Numbered from the stretch's first letter, positions 1 through 5,722 are shown. The stretch: DNA of 7,109 nt from an uncultured Fibrobacter sp. (GCA_947306025.1 CAMZFJ010000087.1:1-7109); one strand, 5' to 3'. The notes: a model not told the origin generated them from the sequence alone. Translations and numbers: made by a program.

Positions 1-563
1 CTGGTGTATTCCAGCGTCTGCTTGATTTTCTTCAATACGAGCACAGCTTCTTCCGGGCTACGGATATCCGGTTCCGTCACAATTTCGCAAAGCGGCGTAC
101 CGCAGCGGTTCGCGTCAAAGTGGCTCTGCGTCGGGCTCATGTCGTGGATGAGCTTACCGGCGTCTTCTTCCATATGGATACGGGTAATGCCCACGCGCTT
201 CTTGGTGCCATCGGCCTTTACAATTTCGAGCCAGCCGTTCTTGCAAATCGGATGGTCATACACCGGAAGTCCACCCGTCTGGGTAATCTGGTAACCCTTC
301 GGAAGGTCCGGGTAGAAGTAGTTCTTACGGGTCCACATTGCGTTCAGGTCGATTTCGCAGTTGAGGGCAAGGCCCAAGCGAATAGCATATTCCACAGCCT
401 TCTTGTTCGGGACCGGCATAGCGCCCGGCATACCGAGGCAAACAGGGCAAACGTGCTTGTTCGGGCTGGTATTCACTTCAATTTCGCAACCGCAGAACAT
501 CTTAGTCTTGGTCGCAAGCTGACAATGGATTTCGAGACCGATAACAGGACAGTAATTAGACAT
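1..563 (-). CDS. gatB: GatB, Asp-tRNA(Asn)/Glu-tRNA(Gln) amidotransferase subunit B (N-terminal part, cut by window edge)
   Basis: GatB is the tRNA-binding kinase subunit of the GatCAB complex in the cytoplasm. It phosphorylates the misacylated Glu or Asp on the tRNA, and ammonia from GatA then makes Gln-tRNA or Asn-tRNA. The 187 codons seen begin [16 protein letters not shown] and carry classic family blocks: FCGC (C24, C26) and CPVCLGMPG (C39, C42), which are the expected zinc-binding cysteines; [17 protein letters not shown] near residues 79-95; [16 protein letters not shown] near 126-141; and [19 protein letters not shown] near 155-173. Full-length GatB is usually about 470-500 residues, so roughly 40% is present. 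The missing part (rest of the kinase domain, helical and YqeY-like tail) lies left of the window. The ATG at 563 is preceded by GGAG at 570-573 with 6 nt spacing. Identification is close to certain. No GatA or GatC gene is seen upstream. Confidence 0.97.
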   Translation of the reverse strand, partial: MSNYCPVIGLEIHCQLATKTKMFCGCEIEVNTSPNKHVCPVCLGMPGAMPVPNKKAVEYAIRLGLALNCEIDLNAMWTRKNYFYPDLPKGYQITQTGGLPVYDHPICKNGWLEIVKADGTKKRVGITRIHMEEDAGKLIHDMSPTQSHFDANRCGTPLCEIVTEPDIRSPEEAVLVLKKIKQTLEYT

Positions 564-569
564 GTTAAA

Positions 570-573
570 CTCC
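570..573 (-). promoter_or_regulatory. Ribosome binding site of gatB
   Basis: On the minus strand CTGGAG precedes the ATG at 563, with the GGAG core 6 nt away. It supports that start, which also matches the conserved GatB N-terminus. Confidence 0.65.
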
Positions 574-602
574 AGAAAATTTTACGCGGAAAAGATAGTA
601 TT

Positions 603-637
603 TTAGAACTTAGAGCTTAGAACTTAGAACTTAGAAA
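603..637. repeat. Five tandem copies of a 7-bp unit (TTAGAAC)
   Basis: Direct reading gives TTAGAAC (603-609), TTAGAGC (610-616), TTAGAAC (617-623), TTAGAAC (624-630) and TTAGAAA (631-637). That is five contiguous heptamers with only two substitutions. The array lies 40 bp upstream of the gatB start, next to a possible minus-strand -10 element (TACTAT, 600-595), so it covers the region where the gatB -35 would be. It could be a simple-sequence slippage tract or part of a dispersed intergenic repeat. The sequence shows the repeat itself; any role is inference. Confidence 0.85.
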
Positions 638-759
638 AGCCATAAAAAAAGCAACATCGCAAAACAATTCTATTGCAACCCACAGACCATTAATGCTTTA
701 AAGAGATTCTATCTACAGACGTACAACTTTTTACCTAAACGAAACCATTTCAAAAAAGC

Positions 760-787
760 TTGACTTTTATGTTTTTTTACATACATT
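760..787 (+). promoter_or_regulatory. Predicted sigma-70-type promoter of the tandem lipoprotein genes
   Basis: TTGACT (760-765) matches the -35 consensus at 5 of 6 positions. It is followed after 16 bp by TACATT (782-787), a weaker -10. A second possible -10, TTTATA (786-791), would need a 20-bp spacer. Transcription would begin near 794, giving a leader of only about 25 nt before the ATG at 820. The region is strongly AT-rich, so chance matches are possible. Confidence 0.45.
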
Positions 788-808
788 TATAAAAAGGCAA
801 TACGAAAG

Positions 809-814
809 AAGGAG
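809..814 (+). promoter_or_regulatory. Ribosome binding site of the first SQKGPF lipoprotein
   Basis: AAGGAG lies 5 nt before the ATG at 820. It is a near-perfect Shine-Dalgarno sequence and fixes the start. Confidence 0.75.
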
Positions 815-819
815 TTATC

Positions 820-1953
820 ATGCAGAAAAATATTTTTGCCATGAGTATGCTTTTTTTATCGATAATCATATTATCGGCATGCTCGGATAATGATGAAGGG
901 ACCGCCGTAGAATCCGATAAGCTAAAGGTTTCTTTGGATTCAATCACTGGATATTCGCAAAAAGGGCCTTTCGTTAAAGGTAGTGATGTCCTTCTTTATG
1001 AACTTGAAAACGGACAAACACTAAAACAGACTAGTCATAGCTATGCGGGGAAAATAATCAGCGATGACGGACGTTTTCGAATAAATGCAGACATTTCAAG
1101 CAGATACGTTTATCTGCAAGTTAAAGGATATTTCCATAGCGAACTCGTAGGCGACATATCAAGTGGAACACTCAGCCTTGAAACCGTTGCTGACGTGAGT
1201 AAAGGCAATCAAGTGAACATAAACTTGCTAACTCATTTGGAATATAACCGAGTTCTGTATCTTGTAACAAAAGAGCATAAAGACTTTGCAACAGCAAAAA
1301 AAACAGCACAACGAAACGTATTCAACGTATTCCATATAGATGCTACAGATTTTGATAATTCCGAAAATCTAGAACTTGGTGGAAAGAGCAAAGCAGATGC
1401 TGCTCTTATCGCAGTCTCAGCAATACTCTTAAGTAATGCAATTTACAACAAAGACGACAAAAGCTATAACATTTCTAATGAAGACGAAGAAAGAGACTGT
1501 GGTGCAGCGACATTGACGGAACGATTAATGAGAATTTCTACCGATATCGAAACAGACAGCGTTTATAACAACGACTCCTTGATTACCGTTTTAGCAGATA
1601 TCGTAGAACAATTTCATCACAAAAAAGAAATTATGATTGGAATCAGAAGGAAACTTGAAAACTGGGGATACGGCAAAGAACAAGACATTCCCTATTATGA
1701 AAAATATCTCAATCAATTTTGGGCAACAGAATACGGTCTTGGCATATGCGATTCGACAACCGTTGGATCAACAATGCAGAACCAAAATCCCCACAGCGTT
1801 AAAAACGGAAATAAGTTCACCTGCGTCGCTCCTAGAAAAAACATTGACTGGAATGATTACTTTGGCTGGGATGGATACTATGGTTACTATTGGCTAGATT
1901 GCAATCAAATGCATGATGAACGTGGTGATTATAATCCTTGTCCTTCAAACTAA
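820..1953 (+). CDS. SQKGPF-type lipoprotein, first tandem copy (function unknown)
   Basis: A 377-residue outer-envelope lipoprotein of unknown function. Residues 1-20 form a lipoprotein signal peptide ending in the lipobox LSAC with lipidated Cys21. A short acidic linker follows. The conserved block SLDSITGYSQKGPFVKGS (38-55) opens a compact probable beta domain running to about 115, with YELENG, GKIISDDGRFRI and YVYLQVKGYF. A helical part follows with VNINLLTHLEYNRVLYLV (132-149) and a DAALIAVSAIL segment (193-203). The end carries GLGICDS (306-312) and KFTC (332-335), whose C310 and C335 could pair, and then a Trp/Tyr-rich tail near 344-359 with two more cysteines. From memory, related Fibrobacter proteins often continue into a longer C-terminal module; here the protein stops soon after the KFTC position. 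It is the first gene of a pair with a close paralog 17 bp downstream. A carbohydrate- or surface-related role is possible but unsupported. The gene is AT-rich compared with gatB. Confidence 0.9.
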   Translation: MQKNIFAMSMLFLSIIILSACSDNDEGTAVESDKLKVSLDSITGYSQKGPFVKGSDVLLYELENGQTLKQTSHSYAGKIISDDGRFRINADISSRYVYLQVKGYFHSELVGDISSGTLSLETVADVSKGNQVNINLLTHLEYNRVLYLVTKEHKDFATAKKTAQRNVFNVFHIDATDFDNSENLELGGKSKADAALIAVSAILLSNAIYNKDDKSYNISNEDEERDCGAATLTERLMRISTDIETDSVYNNDSLITVLADIVEQFHHKKEIMIGIRRKLENWGYGKEQDIPYYEKYLNQFWATEYGLGICDSTTVGSTMQNQNPHSVKNGNKFTCVAPRKNIDWNDYFGWDGYYGYYWLDCNQMHDERGDYNPCPSN

Positions 1954-1957
1954 ACAG

Positions 1958-1963
1958 AAAGGA
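1958..1963 (+). promoter_or_regulatory. Ribosome binding site deciding the start of the second lipoprotein
   Basis: AAAGGA lies 7 nt before the ATG at 1971. An in-frame TTG at 1938 would overlap the upstream gene and add 11 charged residues before the signal peptide, and it has no ribosome binding site. The ATG at 1971 is therefore preferred. Confidence 0.65.
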
Positions 1964-1970
1964 TATAGCC

Positions 1971-3083
1971 ATGCAAAAAAGATTCCATTTTATTCTTAAC
2001 GCTTTATTGCCCTTTTTGTTCGTAGCCTGTGGAGACACAAATAGCGGATCAAATACAGAATCGGAAAAAACAACGATTTCTTTGGACTCTATTACAGGAT
2101 ATTCGCAAAAAGGGCCTTTCATCAAAGGAAGCGACATTCTAGTATATGAGCTACAAGACGAAAAAAAACTCAAACAAACTGGGAGCAGTTTTGCAGGTAA
2201 AATCATTGATGAAAAAGGACGTTATCGAATCAATGCCCGCGACCTTAAAAATCAATATGTCTATCTACAAACATCAGGATATTTTCTAAATGAATTCACC
2301 AATAAAAGCTCCGAAAGAACTCTTAGCCTAGAAGCCATAACAGATGTAAGCAAGCGAGAACAAGTTAACATTAACCTACTTACTCATTTAGAGTACCATC
2401 GAGTTGTTTATCTTGTTACACAAGAAAAGATGAGCATCAATGAAGCCAAAAAAAGAGCACAACATGATATATTTGAAGCATTCTATATAGATACAACATC
2501 ATTTAAAAATTTAGATATATCTCCAGAAAACCTCAATATCGGCGGAAATACAGAAGGTGATGCCGCACTCATTGCCATTACAATTTTAATGATGGGAAGC
2601 TATGAAGATTGTGTAAAAGGAGATAGAGAAGAATATGATAGATGTTCAGCTTTATTAACCGATTTATTAACAAGCATCTCTACAGATTTGGAAAAAGACG
2701 GCAAATGGGATAGCAGTCCAGAAAAAAGCGATTATCTTTATTGGTTATCACATGAATTATTACAAGGTGCAGCCCCAGACATTTTTTCCAAAATACGCAG
2801 AAACATCATGAATTGGTACACTCTTGATTCCGTTCCCAACTTCGAAAAATATATTGTAAATTTCTTCGAAAAAGCAAGTGGTTTGGGGCATTGCGACTCC
2901 TCTATCGAAGGAGAAGAAAAAGAAATGGATCTTGATCCAGAATACAAACAAATGCTAATAAAAAACAATAAGAGTTTCAAATTTAAATGCATGCAACAGT
3001 ACATCCGAGTATACGATGAAAAAGAGCATTCGTACACAGGGCACGACAGTGCTACGGGATGGTGGTACTGGAATCAAATATAA
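1971..3083 (+). CDS. SQKGPF-type lipoprotein, second tandem copy (function unknown)
   Basis: A 370-residue lipoprotein, paralogous to its upstream neighbour over nearly its full length. The signal peptide ends FLFVAC with Cys20 as the probable lipidated residue; Phe at -3 is a less usual lipobox residue. Shared blocks in the same order are ISLDSITGYSQKGPFIKGS (36-54), YELQD, GKIIDEKGRYRINA, TLSLEAITDVSK (117-128), VNINLLTHLEYHRVVYLV (132-149), GDAALIAITIL (196-206), STDLEKDGKWD (237-247), VPNFEKYIVNFF (288-299), GLGHCDS (304-310) and FKC (338-340). The C-terminus ends GWWYWNQI; like the first copy it is Trp/Tyr-rich but not alignable by eye. The two genes share an identical 24-bp DNA block (949-972 and 2097-2120), while most third codon positions differ, so the duplication is not recent. 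It probably forms one operon with the first copy. Function is unknown. Confidence 0.9.
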   Translation: MQKRFHFILNALLPFLFVACGDTNSGSNTESEKTTISLDSITGYSQKGPFIKGSDILVYELQDEKKLKQTGSSFAGKIIDEKGRYRINARDLKNQYVYLQTSGYFLNEFTNKSSERTLSLEAITDVSKREQVNINLLTHLEYHRVVYLVTQEKMSINEAKKRAQHDIFEAFYIDTTSFKNLDISPENLNIGGNTEGDAALIAITILMMGSYEDCVKGDREEYDRCSALLTDLLTSISTDLEKDGKWDSSPEKSDYLYWLSHELLQGAAPDIFSKIRRNIMNWYTLDSVPNFEKYIVNFFEKASGLGHCDSSIEGEEKEMDLDPEYKQMLIKNNKSFKFKCMQQYIRVYDEKEHSYTGHDSATGWWYWNQI

Positions 3084-3109
3084 AGAGACTTTTCCATCGA
3101 AGCATCGTC

Positions 3110-3130
3110 ACCCTCGATTTAGTCGAGGGT
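3110..3130. repeat. Perfect 8-bp palindrome between convergent genes (REP-like element or terminator)
   Basis: ACCCTCGA (3110-3117) and TCGAGGGT (3123-3130) are exact reverse complements around a 5-nt TTTAG loop. The element lies in the 64-bp gap between two convergent genes, so it could end transcripts from both sides. However, neither strand has an immediate U-run after the stem; the plus strand only reaches a T5 run at 3145-3149. The flanks (CGTCA before, CTC after) resemble the short REP-like intergenic palindromes known in many bacteria, so this may be a dispersed repeat doing terminator duty. Confidence 0.55.
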
Positions 3131-3147
3131 CTCAACAAAACAAATTT

Positions 3148-3888
3148 TTATTGCAAGCCGCAAGCTTTAAATTTTTTGAAACGATTCCTTCTATATTCAG
3201 CCAAATTTTCTGAACACTTCTTTGAATTTTTAGTTTTGTAACATCCTTTTATTTTATGTAGTGCTTTCGCATTTTTATCATAGACAACACTATCTAAATC
3301 GCCCGTGCGATTAATACTATCTAAAATGAGACTAACATTTTTCTTAAAAGCGAGAGAATCAAAGGCACTCGCGCACGGGCATGTTTCGTCACAAATTTCC
3401 AGAACAAATCTTGCAAAATAAGTTCGGTCCATAACATATCCTGTACGCTCAATAAATTCATCCCCTGCGGCAAGGCAAATTCTATTACACGAGTTTACAG
3501 GAATAATATTTTCATAATCGTTGCAATGTCTTTTACAACGGAAACGATCACCATAAACATTTACGGTATCGTTTCCCTCTACATATTGTGCTTTGATACT
3601 GCAAAATCTATAGCACTCGACGGCTGACGAAATCACTCTAGCAAGAACCGAATCCCGATTTACTTTTTCAGGAACTCCGTTTTCTTTTTTTATCTCGGAC
3701 GGTTTCACTTGCGGAAGGTTCTTCATTTCCTCTAATTTTTTCGCATGCAACCGACGTCGAACATTTTCGTACGAATCAGACTGTTCGGCTTGCTGTTGGT
3801 TTTGCGATTGTTCTTTTTTCTCAGAACAACCTATTGTTAGCATTGTCATAAAAACTAGACAAATCGCAAGTAGCCCCGATTTTTTCAT
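3148..3888 (-). CDS. Cysteine-rich lipoprotein with four CX3C motifs (function unknown)
   Basis: A 246-residue lipoprotein I do not recognise. Residues 1-20 are a lipoprotein signal peptide with lipobox LTIGC and lipidated Cys21. A Gln/Ser/Glu-rich, probably disordered linker (22-40) and a charged helix-like stretch (41-60) follow. From residue 92 on there are twelve further cysteines. Eight sit in four CX3C pairs: C92/C96 (CYRFC), C118/C122 (CKRHC), C134/C138 (CNRIC) and C166/C170 (CDETC, followed by C172). C216, C225 and C243 lie in the basic C-terminal part. The even number is consistent with six disulfides in the periplasm or on the surface. Helical CX3C pairs resemble disulfide-linked helical hairpins, but this is only an analogy. 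AAGGAG at 3895-3900, 6 nt from the ATG, supports the start. It begins 19 bp after the PIN-domain gene and is probably co-transcribed with it. Confidence 0.87.
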   Translation of the reverse strand: MKKSGLLAICLVFMTMLTIGCSEKKEQSQNQQQAEQSDSYENVRRRLHAKKLEEMKNLPQVKPSEIKKENGVPEKVNRDSVLARVISSAVECYRFCSIKAQYVEGNDTVNVYGDRFRCKRHCNDYENIIPVNSCNRICLAAGDEFIERTGYVMDRTYFARFVLEICDETCPCASAFDSLAFKKNVSLILDSINRTGDLDSVVYDKNAKALHKIKGCYKTKNSKKCSENLAEYRRNRFKKFKACGLQ

Positions 3889-3894
3889 CTCCCA

Positions 3895-3900
3895 CTCCTT
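3895..3900 (-). promoter_or_regulatory. Ribosome binding site of the CX3C lipoprotein
   Basis: AAGGAG on the minus strand, 6 nt upstream of the ATG at 3888, lies in the short gap after the PIN gene. Confidence 0.7.
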
Positions 3901-3907
3901 CTAAATT

Positions 3908-4357
3908 TTAAATTTCGTCTAACGTAACGACGAGTGCATCGGTAGCATCGCGGAAGTTCGCGCATTCCGTGAGGATGCAATCGGCGCCGTTCACAAATGC
4001 GGTGGCAAGGCGCATCGCCTCCCCTTCCGTCAATTTATGATTCGTGCGGGACGCAGCAGCAAAGAGTTCCGCAGCCTTCAAAGCAACATCGGCATTCACT
4101 TCGCAAAGGCGCACATTCGCGGATTTCTCAAAAAACTCGCGGTACTGCCGAGCAAGCACACCATCGTTTGCGCCATACGCCTTCTTGCAAATTTCAAACA
4201 AAGTCACAGACGAAACCAAAACCTGTACATTGTTCTCGTAAACACCATCCAACACGCCGGAAACTATCGGGTAATAATCCGGATGCATCTGCAAGAGCCG
4301 AACAAGCGGCCCCGAATCCAAAAACAAAATACGACTCTGTTCTATAGACTTAATCAT
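3908..4357 (-). CDS. PIN-domain protein (putative ribonuclease, VapC-like, without visible antitoxin)
   Basis: A 149-residue cytoplasmic protein with the layout of a single PIN domain, a metal-dependent RNase fold that includes VapC toxins. Strand 1 is ILFLDSGPL, with Asp14 as the first acidic residue. SSVTLFEI gives Glu55. EGEAMRLATAFVNGADCILTE (residues 111-131) matches the usual DAxxxATA...GAD..LT(N/R)D block. Here Glu113 replaces the usual Asp, and Glu131 with Cys132 stands where an N-D or R-D pair is common. All four metal-site positions are thus acidic, so activity is possible but not assured. Length is typical for the family. The ATG at 4357 has only a weak AGAAG ribosome site. A TTG at 4393 would add 12 residues and has no ribosome site, so the ATG is preferred. 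No small antitoxin gene is visible on either side; the downstream partner encodes an exported lipoprotein. Confidence 0.8.
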   Translation of the reverse strand: MIKSIEQSRILFLDSGPLVRLLQMHPDYYPIVSGVLDGVYENNVQVLVSSVTLFEICKKAYGANDGVLARQYREFFEKSANVRLCEVNADVALKAAELFAAASRTNHKLTEGEAMRLATAFVNGADCILTECANFRDATDALVVTLDEI

Positions 4358-4416
4358 AATCTTCTGCAACAATTCACTACAATTAATAAACAATCATAAA
4401 AAAATTAAATAATTCA

Positions 4417-4445
4417 TTTATAAATAAAAGCGAGACTTAAATCAA
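4417..4445 (-). promoter_or_regulatory. Predicted sigma-70-type promoter of the PIN / CX3C-lipoprotein unit
   Basis: On the minus strand, TTGATT (4445-4440) is followed after exactly 17 bp by TATAAA (4422-4417). Both are close to consensus with ideal spacing. Transcription would start near 4410, giving a leader of about 50 nt before the ATG at 4357. This is the best promoter-like sequence in the window. Confidence 0.55.
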
Positions 4446-4484
4446 ATCAACAGATAATCAGAATTACGTCGAGAGAATAAAGCG

Positions 4485-4560
4485 TCGGCCAAGGATGGGG
4501 AGGGTGCAGGGAGGGGCCCGTGCGGCCTTCGCAACTCCGAGCTGGGGCCCCGCCCGCAAG
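4485..4560. other. GC-rich structured island in an AT-rich spacer
   Basis: About 75 bp of very GC-rich sequence lies between the end of the exported-protein gene and the AT-rich PIN promoter. It contains a G-quadruplex motif (4497-4516), a 7-bp GC-only stem (4513-4519 with 4545-4551) and an inner 4-bp hairpin (TGCG 4521-4524 with CGCA 4530-4533). The composition is unlike both flanks, which suggests a mobile or dispersed repeat, a structured RNA, or a transcription roadblock. No conserved reading frame is evident; an open frame running plus-strand from 4495 to 4827 mostly overlaps the real gene on the other strand. Confidence 0.6.
4497..4516 (+). other. Canonical G-quadruplex motif
   Basis: Four G-runs on the plus strand, GGGG (4497-4500), GGG (4502-4504), GGG (4509-4511) and GGGG (4513-4516), are separated by loops of 1, 4 and 1 nt. 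This meets the standard G3-N1-7 definition with short loops, which favours stable folding. The final G-run also belongs to the 4513-4519 stem, so the two structures exclude one another. Confidence 0.65.
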
Positions 4561-4581
4561 AAGTACATTTTTACTTATTAC

Positions 4582-4598
4582 GGGCTTGGGCGAAGCCC
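4582..4598 (-). terminator. Possible hairpin terminator after the exported-protein gene
   Basis: On the minus strand, 4 nt after the TAA of the 4603-5673 gene, GGGCTT pairs with AAGCCC around a 5-nt loop (CGCCC). The downstream sequence is AT-rich but has no clear U-run, so intrinsic termination may be inefficient. The GC-rich island beyond could assist. Confidence 0.35.
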
Positions 4599-4602
4599 AC
4601 TC

Positions 4603-5673
4603 TTAATCATCTTCTTTTACGGGTTCGTAAATTTCCATGTAAGCGGCATCATGACGCTGACCGGAACGCATCATCTTGAAGCGGCCTGCTCTCGGATAAA
4701 AATACCAATTCATCCATTCACCGCTCATGTCAGTGCGCTTGGTTTTAATGGCAATCGGCTTTTCACCCATATAATAATCCCGTTTGTGCGGAATTACGCG
4801 TTCCATGGCGCGGTACGTATGCACTGAATTCCCGGCGCGGCGTTCAACCGTTCCGTGACCGTCCTTGCTCCACGTGATGTTCACGATTCCATGATCGTCC
4901 TGCAACGGTTCGCAAGTGTCAAAACCGCTGGCACACCACAAATATTTCGGATAAGAGAACGTATACGAATCCAAGTTAAACGTCTCGGCAACGCGGTTGT
5001 TTCCTTTAAACGTCGGGTAATTGCCCGCAAGAGTGTATCCGCCAACATTGTAATCTTCGCAACCATGCTGTGCCACGCGGACGACGCGGTTAAACACATC
5101 GACGCCAACAGCGCAACCTTCTTCTTTATAGACAAAGCGGGCATGGCCGTTGATATTCTTCTTTTCAAGATTGCCCATCTCGATTTCGGCAACGTCTTCG
5201 TCCTTGCCGTTTTGCACAATGATATTAAAACGGCTAGCGTTACTCGGAGAACTCTTCAACACCACGCGTCCCGTTTCAGAAACGTATTCGCCGCTCAAGT
5301 CCGCATATTCCTGCATAAAGCGGTCCAATTCCGAACGTTTTACCCAAACGTCGCCAAACTTGCAGTTCACCGGCACATAACGAGGCGGGGTCTTCGGTTC
5401 CACTTCTTCGTAAGTCACAACGCGCTGTTTTTTGGTGACCGTCTGCATTTTTCCATTTGCGCCACGAACTTTTTCTTGCACATCCACAAAATTTTCGTGT
5501 TCAATACGGTCTTTCGGGATCGGGAGTTCCTTGATTGCGTCAGAAGACGTCAGGTACCCTAACGAACGCCGTTCATCAATTTCTCCATTAATTTTCTTAT
5601 AGACATCCAGTTTCATTTGGGCAAAAGCGCTCGCCGTACAAAGAAACAACACCACCAACAAGTTTTTTTTCAA
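4603..5673 (-). CDS. Exported protein with Sec signal peptide (function unknown, TTG start)
   Basis: A 356-residue secreted or periplasmic protein that I cannot assign to a family. The signal peptide MKKNLLVVLFLCTASAFA is followed by QM, with probable cleavage after Ala18; there is no lipobox. Residues 60-95 are charged and include a basic KKQR patch (81-84). Residues about 126-222 form a domain with LSGEYVSETGRVVL, a central CAVGVDVFNRVVRVAQHGC (187-205) with two cysteines that could pair, and GGYTLAGNY. This layout recalls small beta-barrel secreted domains, but similarity is not shown. The C-terminal part has C247 and C254 and is rich in Trp and Tyr (WMNWYFYPRAG, 320-330). The start is TTG at 5673: AGGAG lies 6 nt upstream, the signal peptide begins there, and no upstream ATG fits. 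Eight adenines follow directly. The gene is divergent from the porin-like gene. Confidence 0.87.
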   Translation of the reverse strand: MKKNLLVVLFLCTASAFAQMKLDVYKKINGEIDERRSLGYLTSSDAIKELPIPKDRIEHENFVDVQEKVRGANGKMQTVTKKQRVVTYEEVEPKTPPRYVPVNCKFGDVWVKRSELDRFMQEYADLSGEYVSETGRVVLKSSPSNASRFNIIVQNGKDEDVAEIEMGNLEKKNINGHARFVYKEEGCAVGVDVFNRVVRVAQHGCEDYNVGGYTLAGNYPTFKGNNRVAETFNLDSYTFSYPKYLWCASGFDTCEPLQDDHGIVNITWSKDGHGTVERRAGNSVHTYRAMERVIPHKRDYYMGEKPIAIKTKRTDMSGEWMNWYFYPRAGRFKMMRSGQRHDAAYMEIYEPVKEDD

Positions 5674-5679
5674 AACGAA

Positions 5680-5684
5680 CTCCT
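5680..5684 (-). promoter_or_regulatory. Ribosome binding site supporting a TTG start
   Basis: AGGAG on the minus strand is 6 nt from the TTG at 5673-5671. Together with the signal peptide it supports use of this rare start codon. Confidence 0.7.
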
Positions 5685-5716
5685 ATTTTGGATATTTAAA
5701 TTAGATTAATGGGGGC

Positions 5717-5722
5717 ATTATA
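5717..5722 (-). promoter_or_regulatory. Consensus -10 element for the exported-protein gene
   Basis: Read on the minus strand this is a perfect TATAAT, about 44 bp upstream of the TTG start. The best -35 candidate is TTAACA (5747-5742) with a long 19-bp spacer, so the promoter may be weak or activator-dependent. That -35 overlaps one arm of the inverted repeat at 5741-5759. Confidence 0.45.

Noticed and set aside
120..620. Plus-strand open frame of 166 codons over gatB
   Set aside because: The opposite strand encodes unmistakable GatB, so this is a shadow.
603..637. CRISPR array
   Set aside because: The repeat units are only 7 bp and contiguous with no spacers.
1938..1970. TTG start extending the second lipoprotein by 11 residues
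   Set aside because: It overlaps the upstream gene, lacks a ribosome site and would put charged residues ahead of the lipoprotein signal peptide.
1832..2206. Minus-strand open frame of 124 codons across the lipoprotein junction
   Set aside because: It is antisense to two well-supported lipoprotein genes and includes the gap between them; no ribosome site or domain.
3908..4357. Classic VapBC toxin-antitoxin pair
   Set aside because: No antitoxin-sized frame with a ribosome site adjoins the PIN gene; the downstream gene is an exported lipoprotein.
3997..4399. Several plus-strand open frames opposite the PIN gene
   Set aside because: All are shadows of the PIN-domain reading frame and show no coding features.
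4495..4827. Plus-strand open frame starting in the GC-rich island
   Set aside because: Most of it is antisense to the exported-protein gene; the N-terminal part is low-complexity sequence from the island, with no ribosome site pattern that convinces. The ATG lies inside the G-quadruplex region.
4855..5562. Plus-strand open frame of 235 codons
   Set aside because: It lies wholly antisense to the exported-protein gene, which has a signal peptide and ribosome site; this frame has neither.
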